Below, in pieces: positions 41,680-51,470 of a DNA stretch of 64,000 bases. Numbering within the stretch: the stretch's first letter is position 1; every line of letters begins with the position of its first letter. The position numbers and the translations under genes are program-made. The stretch is from Arcicella sp038230735. GTDB taxonomy: Bacteria; Bacteroidota; Bacteroidia; Cytophagales; Spirosomataceae. Under the pieces are notes generated by a model. The model was not told where the DNA came from, searched no databases, and saw nothing but the letters and a program-made list of their open reading frames with translations. Location of the stretch: NCBI GenBank assembly GCA_038230735.1, contig JBBRMR010000020.1, positions 4,579-68,578 of the forward strand, in the 5' to 3' direction.

Positions 41680-43647
41680 ATGAGAAAAAGAATTCTTGCC
41701 GCCGTGGGCTTATTGACAAGCTCGGTGGGTTTTGCTCAACAAACTCCGCAAAAGTCCAATTATAGTCAATATGACTTGTTTAATCCGCTGTTCAATTACA
41801 CCCTCTCAACGCCTACTCGTAGCGGAACTGGCTCACCTGGGGCTACTTATTGGCAAAATTCAGCGGATTATAAAATCAATGTTTCGTTGGATGATGTTAA
41901 AAATATCGTGGACGGAGACGTAGAAATTACCTACAAAAATGCTTCGCCCGATAAACTAAATTTCCTTTGGTTGCAATTAGACCAAAACCAATTTGGTACT
42001 AAATCTCGTGGTGCTTTAACTACTCCCATCAATGGTGGGCGTTTTGGAAACACGGGTTTTGAAGGTGGCGACCAAATCAAATCCGTAACGGTGGATGGTC
42101 GTCCCGCTGATTTCATGATTACCGATACTCGGATGCAAATTAAGTTGGCAACGCCTTTGGCAGAGAGAACGGGAGCCATTAAAATTAAGGTAACGTATTC
42201 CTTCAATATTCCTCATTATGGCTCTGACCGTATGGGTACGCAGGAGTCCAAAAACGGAACGATTTATGAAATGGCTCAATGGTATCCTCGGATGTGCGTT
42301 TATGATGATATAGAGGGCTGGAATACTCTTCCGTATTTGGGTGCGGGCGAGTTTTATTTGGAATATGGTAACTTTGAATATGCCGTTACCGTGCCTTCAA
42401 GCCATATTGTGGTGGGTTCGGGCGAATTAACTAATCCTGCCGAATGTTGGACTTCAACGCAACAAAAGCGTTTGGCAGATGCCGCCAATAGTGATAAAAC
42501 GGTCATGGTTATTGAAAAAGATGAAGTCGGAACGGATGCTTCTCGCCCACGAAAAGATGGTAAAATTACTTGGAAATTCCGTTGTTCAATGGCTCGTGAT
42601 GTGGCTTTTGCTACGTCAAAATCCTTTGTGATTGATGCCGCCAAAATCAATTTGCCGAGTGGTAAAAAATCCTTGGCCATGTCGGCTTATCCAGTAGAAT
42701 CGGCGGGAGATAAGGCATGGACTCGCTCGACAGAATACGTGAAAGGCTGCATTGAATATTACTCGAAATGGTTGTTTGAATATACTTATCCCGTGGCTAC
42801 CAATGTAGCGGGTGTTGTGGGTGGTATGGAATATCCTGGGATTGTTTTCTGTGGAAACACCAGTCAAGGCGAAAGCCTTTGGGGCGTAACTGACCACGAA
42901 TTTGGACACAATTGGTTTCCGATGATTGTGGGTTCAAACGAACGTAAATTTGCTTGGATGGATGAAGGTTTCAATACTTTTATCAATTTTTATTCAACCG
43001 ATGATTTTAATAAAGGAGAATATAAGGGTTCGAAAACGGATATGCACCAAATGTCTAAGCAATTATTCCGTGAATCTGCCGAACCAATCATGAATATTCC
43101 AGATGTGATTCAACCGAATGGATTGGGTTATGAAGCATATTTTAAACCAGGTTTGGGCTTGAAAATGTTGCGTGAGCAAATCTTGGGTCAGGAGCGTTTT
43201 GATTATGCTTTCCGTGAATACATCAAACGCTGGGCATTCAAACATCCAACGCCTTATGACTTCTTCAAGACGATGGAAGATGCAGCGGGCGAAGATTTAT
43301 CATGGTTTTGGAGAGGTTGGTTTTACGAAACTTGGAAACTCGACCAGTCGGTAAAAGATGTTCAGTATATCGAACAAGATGCTAAAAATGGTGCGATTAT
43401 TACGATTGAGAATTTGGAAAAATTAGCCATGCCCGCCATCGTAGAAATGGAAATGGTTGGGGGAACAAAAGAGCGTGTAACCTTACCCATTGAAATCTGG
43501 CAAAGAGGTGGTTCATGGACGTTTAAATCTACAACTAATTTACCTTTGAAATCGGTTACAATTGATCCAGACCACGTTTTCCCAGATATTAATTCTAAAA
43601 ATAATACTTGGAAACCCTTGAATTATAAAGCTCCGAAGGCTAATTAG
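41680..43647 (+). CDS. M1 family metallopeptidase, exported
   Basis: 655 residues from the ATG at 41680, which gives a signal peptide (RKRILAAVGLLTSSVGFAQQ); the frame stays open upstream only through a GTG. Zinc site HEFGH near residue 407 with the third ligand Glu in WMDEGFNTF about 20 residues later; GGMEYPG replaces the usual GxMEN exopeptidase motif. N-terminal beta-domain (50-270) as in aminopeptidase N. Periplasmic or secreted; no sorting domain at the C-terminus. Confidence 0.92.
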   Translation: MRKRILAAVGLLTSSVGFAQQTPQKSNYSQYDLFNPLFNYTLSTPTRSGTGSPGATYWQNSADYKINVSLDDVKNIVDGDVEITYKNASPDKLNFLWLQLDQNQFGTKSRGALTTPINGGRFGNTGFEGGDQIKSVTVDGRPADFMITDTRMQIKLATPLAERTGAIKIKVTYSFNIPHYGSDRMGTQESKNGTIYEMAQWYPRMCVYDDIEGWNTLPYLGAGEFYLEYGNFEYAVTVPSSHIVVGSGELTNPAECWTSTQQKRLADAANSDKTVMVIEKDEVGTDASRPRKDGKITWKFRCSMARDVAFATSKSFVIDAAKINLPSGKKSLAMSAYPVESAGDKAWTRSTEYVKGCIEYYSKWLFEYTYPVATNVAGVVGGMEYPGIVFCGNTSQGESLWGVTDHEFGHNWFPMIVGSNERKFAWMDEGFNTFINFYSTDDFNKGEYKGSKTDMHQMSKQLFRESAEPIMNIPDVIQPNGLGYEAYFKPGLGLKMLREQILGQERFDYAFREYIKRWAFKHPTPYDFFKTMEDAAGEDLSWFWRGWFYETWKLDQSVKDVQYIEQDAKNGAIITIENLEKLAMPAIVEMEMVGGTKERVTLPIEIWQRGGSWTFKSTTNLPLKSVTIDPDHVFPDINSKNNTWKPLNYKAPKAN

Positions 43648-43648
43648 G

Positions 43649-43814
43649 GATTAGTTACTGGTGTATTGGTTACTGGTAAACTGGTTACTGATAAGTTCAA
43701 AAAACATGACCTTCCTAAAAGCTATTCTTACTTATGGGAAGGTCATATTAATATAAAAAAATCTGCGAAAATCTGCGTTGCGAAGCATCTGCGTTCATCT
43801 GCGTGCCAATCTCC
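43649..43814. repeat. Intergenic tracts: TTACTGG units, hairpin, ATCTGCG units
   Basis: 43649-43692 is a degenerate tract of TTACTGG/TTGGTTACTGG words. ATGACCTTCC (43706-43715) pairs with GGAAGGTCAT (43737-43746), a 10-bp stem that could terminate transcription. 43762-43805 repeats ATCTGCG four or five times at 7-10 nt spacing, as does 20025-20050. The region separates convergent genes. Confidence 0.65.
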
Positions 43815-44606
43815 TCAAAACCGATGCAAAGCCGACACAAGAAACGTCCATTCGGGCGTATAAAGTTGGCTGTCTAAATCTTTTAAACTATACCAAGCTC
43901 CACCTTTGGGATTCTTGACGATGTGAATATCTTGAGCGGGCATATAACTTTGAGCCAAAAGAAAAACTTTATCCTTAGTCTGTTGATTTTCAGCCACGTC
44001 CATTACAATCATAGCGTGTCCGTAACTTTTCGGATTAGATACTATAAACACATCTCCCCTCTGTAAATCTCTCAAATCCTTGACGGTTTTCATTTCTTTT
44101 TCAAGCGTGTAAGTATTGGCATACGAAAAGACCATATCCAAATATTTTCTAAATCCTTCAGGACTATTATCAACTCCTTTTACTTTTGTAAAACCTTGAT
44201 TGCTAAGACGATAGCCTTGTTTGTATTTGACATAATTCATCGAAATGCCACTAAAAGTTTTGAAAGAAATTTCTTGAATCCTCTTTTGAGCAAACAAATA
44301 TTCCGCCCGCAAACGCATTACAGCATCAGCACATTGTTGGAGGTCTTTTGTGCCTCGGTCAATATCCAAAACCGCTACTTGCTGGGAATTTGTTTTCTCG
44401 GAATCATTATAAAAATAGACTTTAGCTTTATCATTTTTCAAAGGAAAATTACGCAAATATTCTCCAAAAGAATTTTTCTCAATACCCAAACGCTGATAGT
44501 TTAGAGGTAAATTAAACCGAGTTTCAACGGTTTTGCCAGTAGGATTTATTTGTCCGAAAACGGAGATTTTGATAAAGAATAAAGAGAGAATTAGGATATT
44601 TTTCAT
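43815..44606 (-). CDS. DUF4846 family secreted protein
   Basis: 263 residues. Signal peptide (ILILSLFFIKISVFGQ). The family-typical stretch RFNLPLNYQRLGIEKNSFGEYLRNFPLK begins the mature protein, and DLQRGDVFIVSNPKSYGHAMIVMDV, FLLAQSYMPAQDIHIV and GAWYSLKDL follow. The GDVF...GHAMIV pattern with a nearby Cys (QQCADAVMRLRAEYLF) recalls NlpC/P60-like papain folds, but a catalytic triad is not certain. Function unknown. Confidence 0.8.
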   Translation of the reverse strand: MKNILILSLFFIKISVFGQINPTGKTVETRFNLPLNYQRLGIEKNSFGEYLRNFPLKNDKAKVYFYNDSEKTNSQQVAVLDIDRGTKDLQQCADAVMRLRAEYLFAQKRIQEISFKTFSGISMNYVKYKQGYRLSNQGFTKVKGVDNSPEGFRKYLDMVFSYANTYTLEKEMKTVKDLRDLQRGDVFIVSNPKSYGHAMIVMDVAENQQTKDKVFLLAQSYMPAQDIHIVKNPKGGAWYSLKDLDSQLYTPEWTFLVSALHRF

Positions 44607-44710
44607 TTTAAAACAAATTTAGTGATAATGATATTAGCCATAAAATCTCGAAGATATTATGAAAAGTAAAGATAAAAATTGCGTCTTTGCGTCTTTGTGG
44701 CAAAACAGGT

Positions 44711-44744
44711 TAATAAAAAAGCTACATCTTTTTGGACGTAGCTT
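44711..44744 (-). terminator. Rho-independent terminator of the sorting-domain gene
   Basis: On the minus strand AAGCTACGTC pairs with GATGTAGCTT (one G-U) and is followed by TTTTTATT. It lies 63 nt after the stop codon. A TGCGTCTT 8-mer repeat (44671-44692) follows further downstream. Confidence 0.75.
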
Positions 44745-44806
44745 CTAAATATAGATTTGCAAATCAAATATTTCTGATAAAAAATGTGGAAAAAAATCCA
44801 CAATTA

Positions 44807-45454
44807 TTACTGATGTCTCACCAATAATTTCTTGGTTACCAAAGACTTACCATCTGATGAAAGTTGATACAAGTAAATTCCATTGTTCCATTCTTTGGTT
44901 GAGATTCTTACTTTGCGTTGGTCTTTTTCCAAAACTTCTTCTTTTATTTCACTGCCCAATACATTATAAAAAGTAATTTTTGCTTCACCCACTTGCGATG
45001 AAATCACGTAATCAATATCAGCGTGGTCATCGGCTGGGTTTGGATAAATATTAGAAACTGTCAATTTATCACTCGAAAATAGTCTATCTTCTGTATTAAT
45101 AAATTCATCATTTTTGTTTTCAACAATTGCAACTACTGGCTGTGGAGTAATAACTTCGCTTTTAACTAATTGATTCTTAGTACTTTGCAATAAAAATGAA
45201 TTCGTAAAATATTGATTAATATACGTTGAACGTTGGTAATTGATATTTCTATCTAATGCCAAAAACGGAACTTGGAAAAGCGAAAATGAATTCTTTTTAA
45301 ATAATAAAGAAGGCGAAACCGAAGTTTTGTTCTTCGGTTTTATATCCAATCGACTTTTATTTCGATTGCTGTCGGTTTGGGCGAATGTATTCATGTCTGA
45401 CAATAATACAGTCAGCATCAATAGCACCAGCGAATTTTTTAGTATAAGTTTCAT
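44807..45454 (-). CDS. Type IX secretion type A sorting-domain protein
   Basis: 215 residues. Signal peptide (NSLVLLMLTVLLSDMNTFAQ). The C-terminal 80 residues are a type A sorting domain: SNIYPNPADDHADIDYVI, ITFYNVLGSEIK, WNNGIYLYQLSSDGKSLVTKKLLV. The passenger between is only about 110 residues, low in complexity, with no recognised fold. The sorting domain directs export through the type IX system and usually attachment to the surface. Monocistronic with its own terminator. Confidence 0.88.
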   Translation of the reverse strand: MKLILKNSLVLLMLTVLLSDMNTFAQTDSNRNKSRLDIKPKNKTSVSPSLLFKKNSFSLFQVPFLALDRNINYQRSTYINQYFTNSFLLQSTKNQLVKSEVITPQPVVAIVENKNDEFINTEDRLFSSDKLTVSNIYPNPADDHADIDYVISSQVGEAKITFYNVLGSEIKEEVLEKDQRKVRISTKEWNNGIYLYQLSSDGKSLVTKKLLVRHQ

Positions 45455-45727
45455 TTCATTGTAAATGTTATGCTCAAATATTTTTATTTATGCTTTTTTT
45501 TATGAAAAAAGACGTTCATTTATCTCTACAAAAACCGTGCAAGCCTTTTTTGTCCTTCATTCTACTAATAAGACTCTAAAATTACGCAAAAGGTTGCACT
45601 GGGGATTCTTAAAAAATGTTAAATGTATCACGGCGGTTCGATAGCCTTGTCCATTGTGTAAACCTTTAACAATCAATATTCTAAAAATCTTACTATTGAA
45701 CAAAAATATAGTAAAAATATTCAATTT

Positions 45728-47395
45728 TCAAAGTTTAGGCTTACTTTTTTTCTTCGACTTATTTAATGGTAATTTTTTTGTCTGAATCTCTACCTTTTTT
45801 ACTATCATAGAATCTTTGTTTGCAGGTTTAATTTTCACTTCCAAAACAGGCGTAACTGCCTTGATGATGGATGCTTTGGTGGGGCGTTCGTTGAGTCTCC
45901 AACGGAAACCATCCAATTCTTTATCATCGGCTTTTATCTCTTTAGGTGGAATAAATCTGCCATCGGGTTTGCCAATAAACGTAATTCTACTAACTCGACT
46001 TTTGGCAAAATTCAGATTCATTTTCCCACATTGCACTCGGTTCATGCCAGTAACAGTGTTTTTTTCGTCAATGGCATAATAAATACTTTCGCCGTTTCCG
46101 TCCACAACTACTCTTTCCATTTTGGCACTATCGGTGAACATCACCTGCATTTTTCGCCCTTTAATTTGGTTATAATTTATGAGCGTATCAATGGAAATTA
46201 CAAAGGATTTGCCTTTCAAAGTCATCAATTTTATTTTTTCACGTTTCAGCAAAATATTGATTGAATCGGCTTCTGACTGGTTTTTGTCATTCCAGATAAT
46301 GGGTTTTTGGTAAAAATAAATGGTGGAATCGGATACATTATAACTCAAAGAATCGCACTTTGCTGCCATGTCCGATTTATAAATCTGCACTTTTTTGTAG
46401 GCGTACATTTTCTTAACTTTCGTTTCTTTATTGTCTAATGAAATCAAGGTATCGGCATTGATAAACAGGGTGTCATTTTCAAAAATATTCTTCAACAATG
46501 CGTGTCCGAATACCCGTGTGTAGCCATTTTTCTTGGAATATCGCCCCTTGTCGCCCGTCAGGATGGCCTTGTCTTTTTTGGAAACGAAAACAATATTTCC
46601 GTTTGCCACGCCAATTTCGGTAGGAGGGTCATAAATCATGGTGTCGGCAGTCATGATATAGTCCTCAGTTTTCACGGTTGAACGTCCTTTAAGATTTGAA
46701 ATTTTCGTGAGGGTATTATATTGACTCCCCGTGTTGGCGTAAGTAGTATCTTTATTATTGATAATTAAAGTCGGGGCAATAAAATACGCCTCTTTCGACA
46801 GCATATTATACCGCAGAGAGTCGGCGGTAAGATTTCCTTCTTTATCAATAACTTTAACGTTAGTTTTGAAATTTACCTGTTTCGTAGTGGTGTTATAATA
46901 GGCTTCTCTACTTGTAAGCGTACTTTTTTTATCCACAACTTTACCGTTTGTGTTATAATACGCTACGCTTGAATTCAAATCATAGTCCATTTTATTGGTC
47001 GTAATGACAACCGTTTTATCATCCAATTTTACTCGCCCGTTGATTTTTGCTTTTCTTTCATTCCCAAAATAATAGGCAGTATCGCCAGTAATGGTTACGG
47101 TATCAGATTGGATAATTTTGACTTTCCCGTAGGCTTCTAAGATGTTGGTAGTTTCATTTAGGATGGCTAAGTTACAGTAAATTAGCGTATTAGCTTGCCG
47201 AAGGGCTACATTTCCAATCAGCTTTCGTTGTTGAAGAAATCCTTGATTAATGCCCACTAAACTATCCGCTTTGATAATTTCAACTTGATTGGGATTCATG
47301 GGTTGGGCGGAGGGTACTTGGGCGATTGATTTTAGGGAACATAGAAATAACAAAACCAATAATTGTATAGATTTGACAACTTTTAAAGCCATCAT
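45728..47395 (-). CDS. OstA-like (LptA/LptD N-domain-type) protein
   Basis: 555 residues from Met-Met at 47395, which opens a signal peptide (VKSIQLLVLLFLCSLKSIAQ); the frame is open to 47458. The mature part is a long series of OstA-like beta-taco repeats: GNVALRQANTLIYCNLAILNE, AYGKVKIIQSDTVTITGDTAYYFG, KADSL and TADSLRYN units. It resembles LPS transport bridge proteins LptA/LptD; Bacteroidota carry such large OstA proteins next to tilS. The C-terminus is basic. Divergent from tilS across about 100 nt. Confidence 0.85.
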   Translation of the reverse strand: MMALKVVKSIQLLVLLFLCSLKSIAQVPSAQPMNPNQVEIIKADSLVGINQGFLQQRKLIGNVALRQANTLIYCNLAILNETTNILEAYGKVKIIQSDTVTITGDTAYYFGNERKAKINGRVKLDDKTVVITTNKMDYDLNSSVAYYNTNGKVVDKKSTLTSREAYYNTTTKQVNFKTNVKVIDKEGNLTADSLRYNMLSKEAYFIAPTLIINNKDTTYANTGSQYNTLTKISNLKGRSTVKTEDYIMTADTMIYDPPTEIGVANGNIVFVSKKDKAILTGDKGRYSKKNGYTRVFGHALLKNIFENDTLFINADTLISLDNKETKVKKMYAYKKVQIYKSDMAAKCDSLSYNVSDSTIYFYQKPIIWNDKNQSEADSINILLKREKIKLMTLKGKSFVISIDTLINYNQIKGRKMQVMFTDSAKMERVVVDGNGESIYYAIDEKNTVTGMNRVQCGKMNLNFAKSRVSRITFIGKPDGRFIPPKEIKADDKELDGFRWRLNERPTKASIIKAVTPVLEVKIKPANKDSMIVKKVEIQTKKLPLNKSKKKSKPKL

Positions 47396-47492
47396 GGAAT
47401 GATTATCAAATCTTACTTTTGACAATTTTATTTGACGTATTTTTGCGTGATATTTCATAGTCTTGATAACGCAAAATTACCAAAATAATACC

Positions 47493-48821
47493 ATGCTTGA
47501 CCAGTTTTTAAGTTTTATTAACAAACATAATCTTATTCAACCTACTCAAAAAGTGCTTTTAGCGGTTAGCGGAGGCATGGATTCGGTGGTAATGTGCGAC
47601 CTTTTTTCTAAGGCAAAAATCAACTTTGTCATTGCTCACTGCAATTTCGGATTGCGGGGCGAGGAATCTAATGAAGATGAAATGTTTGTCAAAAAACTTT
47701 CCATCAAATATAAAGTCCCTTTTATGGTAACGACTTTTCAGACGGAGGATTTTGCGGAAACGGAAAAAATTTCAACCCAAATGGCGGCTCGAATTTTAAG
47801 ATATGAGTGGTTTGAGAAAATCCGAAGGGAGCAAAATTGTGATTATATCGCTACGGCACATCATCAAAATGATGTGCTGGAAACGGTTTTATTAAACCTC
47901 ACAAAAGGTACAGGCATTGCGGGTTTGCACGGAATTAGGATAAAAAATGGACATATTATTCGCCCGCTTTTATTTGCCGAAAAAGAAACAATTTTTGACT
48001 ATGTAGTTGAAAATCAGGTAATTTGGCGAGAAGATTCTTCTAATGAATCCAATAAATATCAGCGAAATTTAATTCGGAATGAAATTGTGCCATTGCTGAA
48101 GCAAATCAATCCGAACTTGGAAAATACCATGCAACATACCGTAGAACGAATTGCGGCGGTGGAGGATATTTTTGAACAAGAAATTGAGATGCTCAGAAAG
48201 CAAATTATGTGGTCGGATACACAGGCGGTTTTTGTGAATTATAAGGCTATCCAAACGCTTTCGCAACCTTTGATAAAATTGTCGGAATTGTTGAAACCTT
48301 ATCATTTTACTTATCAACAAAGTCAAGATATTTTTGAGGCTTTTGATAAAGAATCGGGTAAGACATTTTTGTCGCCTACGCATACACTCGTGAAAGACCG
48401 CACGGAGTTGGTGATTACGCAAAAGAGTTTGCAATCGTTTGTTAGTCAGGTGATTGAAGCTGGCAGTCGGCAGTCGGAAGTCGGCAATCAGCAGTTGTTC
48501 ATCGGAGAATACTTTGAAAGAACCGAAGATTTTGTTGTACCGACGCTTAGGAAAATTGCTTGTTTGGATGCCGATAAAATACGTTTTCCTTTGCAACTTC
48601 GCAAGTGGAAAGAGGGAGATTGGTTTTGTCCTTTGGGGATGAATAAAAAGAAACTAATTAGCGATTTTTTGATTGACCAAAAAGTGCCTTTAAATCTCAA
48701 AAAAGACGTTTATTTATTGACTTCAAACGGGTCGATAGTGTGGGTAATGGGCATGAGAATTGATGATAGATTTAAGGTAACGGACAAGACTGAGAAGGTG
48801 ATTTTGTTGAAAATTGAGTAA
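47493..48821 (+). CDS. tilS: tRNA(Ile)-lysidine synthase
   Basis: 442 residues from ATG at 47493 (ORF opens 30 nt earlier). PP-loop VLLAVSGGMDSVVMCDLF near residue 22, then VIAHCNFGLRGEES and ATAHHQNDVLETVLLNLTKG. C-terminal TilS domain from about 355 (FPLQLRKWKEGDWFCPLGM). It converts C34 of tRNA-Ile2 to lysidine, an essential modification. Residues 324-335 (GSRQSEVGNQQL) are encoded by a (CAGTCGG)n heptamer tract inserted in the linker between domains, a clear oddity shared with dnaG. Confidence 0.95.
   Translation: MLDQFLSFINKHNLIQPTQKVLLAVSGGMDSVVMCDLFSKAKINFVIAHCNFGLRGEESNEDEMFVKKLSIKYKVPFMVTTFQTEDFAETEKISTQMAARILRYEWFEKIRREQNCDYIATAHHQNDVLETVLLNLTKGTGIAGLHGIRIKNGHIIRPLLFAEKETIFDYVVENQVIWREDSSNESNKYQRNLIRNEIVPLLKQINPNLENTMQHTVERIAAVEDIFEQEIEMLRKQIMWSDTQAVFVNYKAIQTLSQPLIKLSELLKPYHFTYQQSQDIFEAFDKESGKTFLSPTHTLVKDRTELVITQKSLQSFVSQVIEAGSRQSEVGNQQLFIGEYFERTEDFVVPTLRKIACLDADKIRFPLQLRKWKEGDWFCPLGMNKKKLISDFLIDQKVPLNLKKDVYLLTSNGSIVWVMGMRIDDRFKVTDKTEKVILLKIE
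48464..48497 (+). repeat. (CAGTCGG)n heptamer tract inside tilS
   Basis: CAGTCGG, CAGTCGG, AAGTCGG, CAATCAG, CAGTTG, in frame with the gene. The same units occur in dnaG at 58502-58532. The heptamer has no stop codon in any frame. Confidence 0.9.
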
Positions 48822-48856
48822 ATTTGAGTAAAACTAAATTACCCTAACAATATACC

Positions 48857-50161
48857 ATGAAAAACACATTTGAAACCTCTCAATGGCTATTTGTTCAGAA
48901 ATTAGCCTTTCGTTTTTTCTTTATTTACTTCTTTTTGCAAGTCGAACTTTGGAAATGGTTTGAGTGGTTGCCTGGCTTAGATTATATTATTGGATATCTG
49001 GATGATGCGATGAATTGGGCGGTGGAAACTTCCAATAAATACGTTTTTCATGTCCGTGAAAAATTAGTGCCAATGGGTGGAAGTGGTGATACTTCTTATG
49101 GCTGGGCTCAATTATGGATGTTTTTTTTCATAGCTTTTATTGGGTGTATTTTATGGACAATTATTGATAGACAGCGGAAGAACTATGTGGTGCTTGATTA
49201 TTGGTTAAGAATCGTAATTCGTTATTACATTATCATCATTTTGCTTTCTTATGGGATTGCAAAATTGTTTACCCAACAAATGGCATTTCCTCTTATCAGC
49301 CAATTAGCCACGCCTCTCGGTGATTTATTGCCTATGCGATTTTCATGGCTATTTATCGGATATTCAGAACCTTACCAAATTTTTTCGGGTGTAATGGAAA
49401 TCCTGCCAGCCTTGTTAATGCTTTATCGGAAAACCTTAAATTTAGGAATTTTCATTGCTTTCGGTGTTTTTGTGAACGTCATGATGTTAAATCTTTGCTA
49501 TGATGTACCCGTGAAAATATTTTCAACGCAAATGACTTTTTGCTGTTTTTATTTATTGGTAAATAATGTTATTCACTTTTTCAATTTCTTCGTTCTCAAT
49601 AAACCAACCGTTCTTGATACTTCATACCACTACAAATATACTTCACAACCCATGCGTTGGGGAAGAATAGTGTTCAAAACACTATTTATTATTCTTGCCC
49701 TAATTGTTCCTTTCTATGAAACATGGAGCGGGTATTCTGCTTCTCAAAAAGAGCAAAAACCCATTAAATCAGGTGTTTATGAAGTAAAAACATTTGTTGT
49801 TAATCAAGACATTACCGCCAAATCAATTCCAGATAGTCTGAAATGGAAAGATATGATTTTTGAAAAGGGAAACCCTAAAATGGGAAGTATTAACACGATG
49901 GATACTTTATTTAGAAAACGATACAACCGAGCATATTTTGTGTATGAGGTAGATACAGTGAATAACTTGATGAATGTAAAAAAACGTCAGAGTGACTCTA
50001 CTTTTTTATTTTCAATGCGTTATAAAATACCCGATAATAATACCGTCAAGCTTTGGACAAAAATTAGAAAAGACTCAATTTATGTAGTTCTCAAAAAATC
50101 AAAAAGGCACTTTCAATTAGCTGAAAGACAATTTCATTGGCTTTCAGAAGATAATCGTTGA
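48857..50161 (+). CDS. DoxX-like multi-pass membrane protein
   Basis: 434 residues. Residues 1-300 contain about eight hydrophobic segments (for instance IVIRYYIIIILLSYGIAKLF and IFIAFGVFVNVMMLNLCYDVP), with GIAKLF, EPYQIFSGVMEILPALLML resembling the DoxX/HTTM-type fold. The C-terminal 110 residues are soluble and beta-rich, probably periplasmic. Function unknown. It starts 35 nt after tilS on the same strand and could be read through from it. Confidence 0.65.
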   Translation: MKNTFETSQWLFVQKLAFRFFFIYFFLQVELWKWFEWLPGLDYIIGYLDDAMNWAVETSNKYVFHVREKLVPMGGSGDTSYGWAQLWMFFFIAFIGCILWTIIDRQRKNYVVLDYWLRIVIRYYIIIILLSYGIAKLFTQQMAFPLISQLATPLGDLLPMRFSWLFIGYSEPYQIFSGVMEILPALLMLYRKTLNLGIFIAFGVFVNVMMLNLCYDVPVKIFSTQMTFCCFYLLVNNVIHFFNFFVLNKPTVLDTSYHYKYTSQPMRWGRIVFKTLFIILALIVPFYETWSGYSASQKEQKPIKSGVYEVKTFVVNQDITAKSIPDSLKWKDMIFEKGNPKMGSINTMDTLFRKRYNRAYFVYEVDTVNNLMNVKKRQSDSTFLFSMRYKIPDNNTVKLWTKIRKDSIYVVLKKSKRHFQLAERQFHWLSEDNR

Positions 50162-50209
50162 AAGTATTGAGTCCTCTATTATTTAAATAAGGTTTGGGAT
50201 AAAATAACA

Positions 50210-50298
50210 AAAAAGGTAAAATTAAGTAAAATACGTATCGTTTTCCAACAGGATATTTTGGAGAAATAGAAACAATTATTACTCAATTTTACCTTTTT
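50210..50298. repeat. Imperfect 20-bp inverted repeat before the ECF sigma gene
   Basis: AAAAAGGTAAAATTAAGTAA (50210-50229) pairs with 50279-50298 with one mismatch, around a 49-nt loop. The right arm ends in T5 and overlaps the first two bases of the earliest TTG start. It may be the terminator of the DoxX-like gene or a leader element of the sigma gene. Confidence 0.6.
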
Positions 50299-50851
50299 GC
50301 CCGAAACTGTAATTCTACCGCTCCCCAAACGACTAATCCCCCAAAAACCTCCGAGTTTGAATCAATCCACTGAAAATCAATTTGTAGAAATCATCAAACT
50401 ACATCAGGGTATCGTGCATAAAGTGTGCGGAATGTATCGGCACGACCTTGATGATAGGAAAGATTTGTTTCAGGAAATTGTGATTCAATTGTGGCGGGCT
50501 TTTCCAAAATTTAGACAAGAATCCAAAATCTCCACGTGGATATATCAGATTGCTTTGAATGTAGCCATTTCGGATTTTAGAAAGGAAAGTCGCCGACCGA
50601 AAAAGGTGGAATTGAGCGAGCATTTGATGAATATTTCTGATAATGCTTATGACTCAGAAACCGAAGAAAAAATCCAGCAAATGCACTTTGCCATTGCTCA
50701 ATTATCGGAAATAGAAAAGGCAATTGTGATGTTGTATTTTGAAGAAAAAAATAACGAAGAAATTGCTGAAATTGTGGGCATTACTCAGAATAATGTCAGA
50801 GTAAAAATGACTCGAATTAGGGAAAAGTTGAGGACTTTAATCAATCAATAA
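50297..50851 (+). CDS. ECF-type RNA polymerase sigma factor
   Basis: 184 residues from TTG at 50297. Region 2: YRHDLDDRKDLFQEIVIQLWRAF with WIYQIALNVAISDFRK; region 4: AQLSEIEKAIVMLYFEEKNNEEIA and ITQNNVRVKMTRIREKLR. No ATG precedes region 2. The TTG at 50357 would give the more usual N-terminus NQSTENQFVEIIKLHQG, because the first 20 codons (proline-rich) overlap the end of a hairpin. A small membrane protein follows 4 nt later, probably its anti-sigma factor. Confidence 0.88.
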   Translation: MPETVILPLPKRLIPQKPPSLNQSTENQFVEIIKLHQGIVHKVCGMYRHDLDDRKDLFQEIVIQLWRAFPKFRQESKISTWIYQIALNVAISDFRKESRRPKKVELSEHLMNISDNAYDSETEEKIQQMHFAIAQLSEIEKAIVMLYFEEKNNEEIAEIVGITQNNVRVKMTRIREKLRTLINQ

Positions 50852-50855
50852 AATC

Positions 50856-51470
50856 GTGGAATTAGAAGAATTTAAAAATATTTGGCAAACGTCTCAACAG
50901 CGAGAAATTTATCAGCAAAATGTTGATAATGAATCGGTTATGTTGATGATTAAACAAAAATCAAAGGCTATTTCGGATAAATTACGTCGAAATCTGGATA
51001 TTGATATGATAGTCAGTAGTATGTTTTTGCCTCCATTATTGTATGTAATTATATGGAGTAAATTGGCTAATTACCACAAATTTGTGGCTGGCTTTTTCTT
51101 GATTTATACTATCATAGGCTTTTTGTATTATTTCAAAATTATCAAATTATACAAAGAAATAGACCTCAAAAATGACTTGCTTACTACCTTGAAATTTACA
51201 GTAAATCAGTTTGAAAAAAAAGTGAAGGCATTGACGATTTATAATACTATTTCAGTTATGCCAATGATGTTCTATGGTTCATTGGTGGGTTTGGAAATCA
51301 GTAAATATTATCGCCACAGCACAATATTTGAATTATGGGAAGTAATTGTTTCTGCAATAATTATGACTCCCGTAGGTTATTTTTACATGAAATACATTAT
51401 TAAAGTTTTTTATGGAAATTACCTCAAAAAACTCAAAGAACATTTGGCAGAATTGGAAGAAAAAGATTAA
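50856..51470 (+). CDS. Putative membrane anti-sigma factor
   Basis: 204 residues starting GTG, 4 nt after the sigma gene. N-terminal 50 residues are helical and charged (LEEFKNIWQTSQQREIYQ), followed by four membrane segments (around 50-70, 77-97, 128-148, 160-182) and a charged helical C-terminus. No zinc anti-sigma motif (HxxxCxxC). The role is inferred from its place and shape only. Confidence 0.65.
   Translation: MELEEFKNIWQTSQQREIYQQNVDNESVMLMIKQKSKAISDKLRRNLDIDMIVSSMFLPPLLYVIIWSKLANYHKFVAGFFLIYTIIGFLYYFKIIKLYKEIDLKNDLLTTLKFTVNQFEKKVKALTIYNTISVMPMMFYGSLVGLEISKYYRHSTIFELWEVIVSAIIMTPVGYFYMKYIIKVFYGNYLKKLKEHLAELEEKD

Noticed and set aside
45455..45727. Gap of 273 nt upstream of the sorting-domain gene
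   Set aside because: AT-rich; no ORF, tRNA-like fold, hairpin or periodic tract could be supported.
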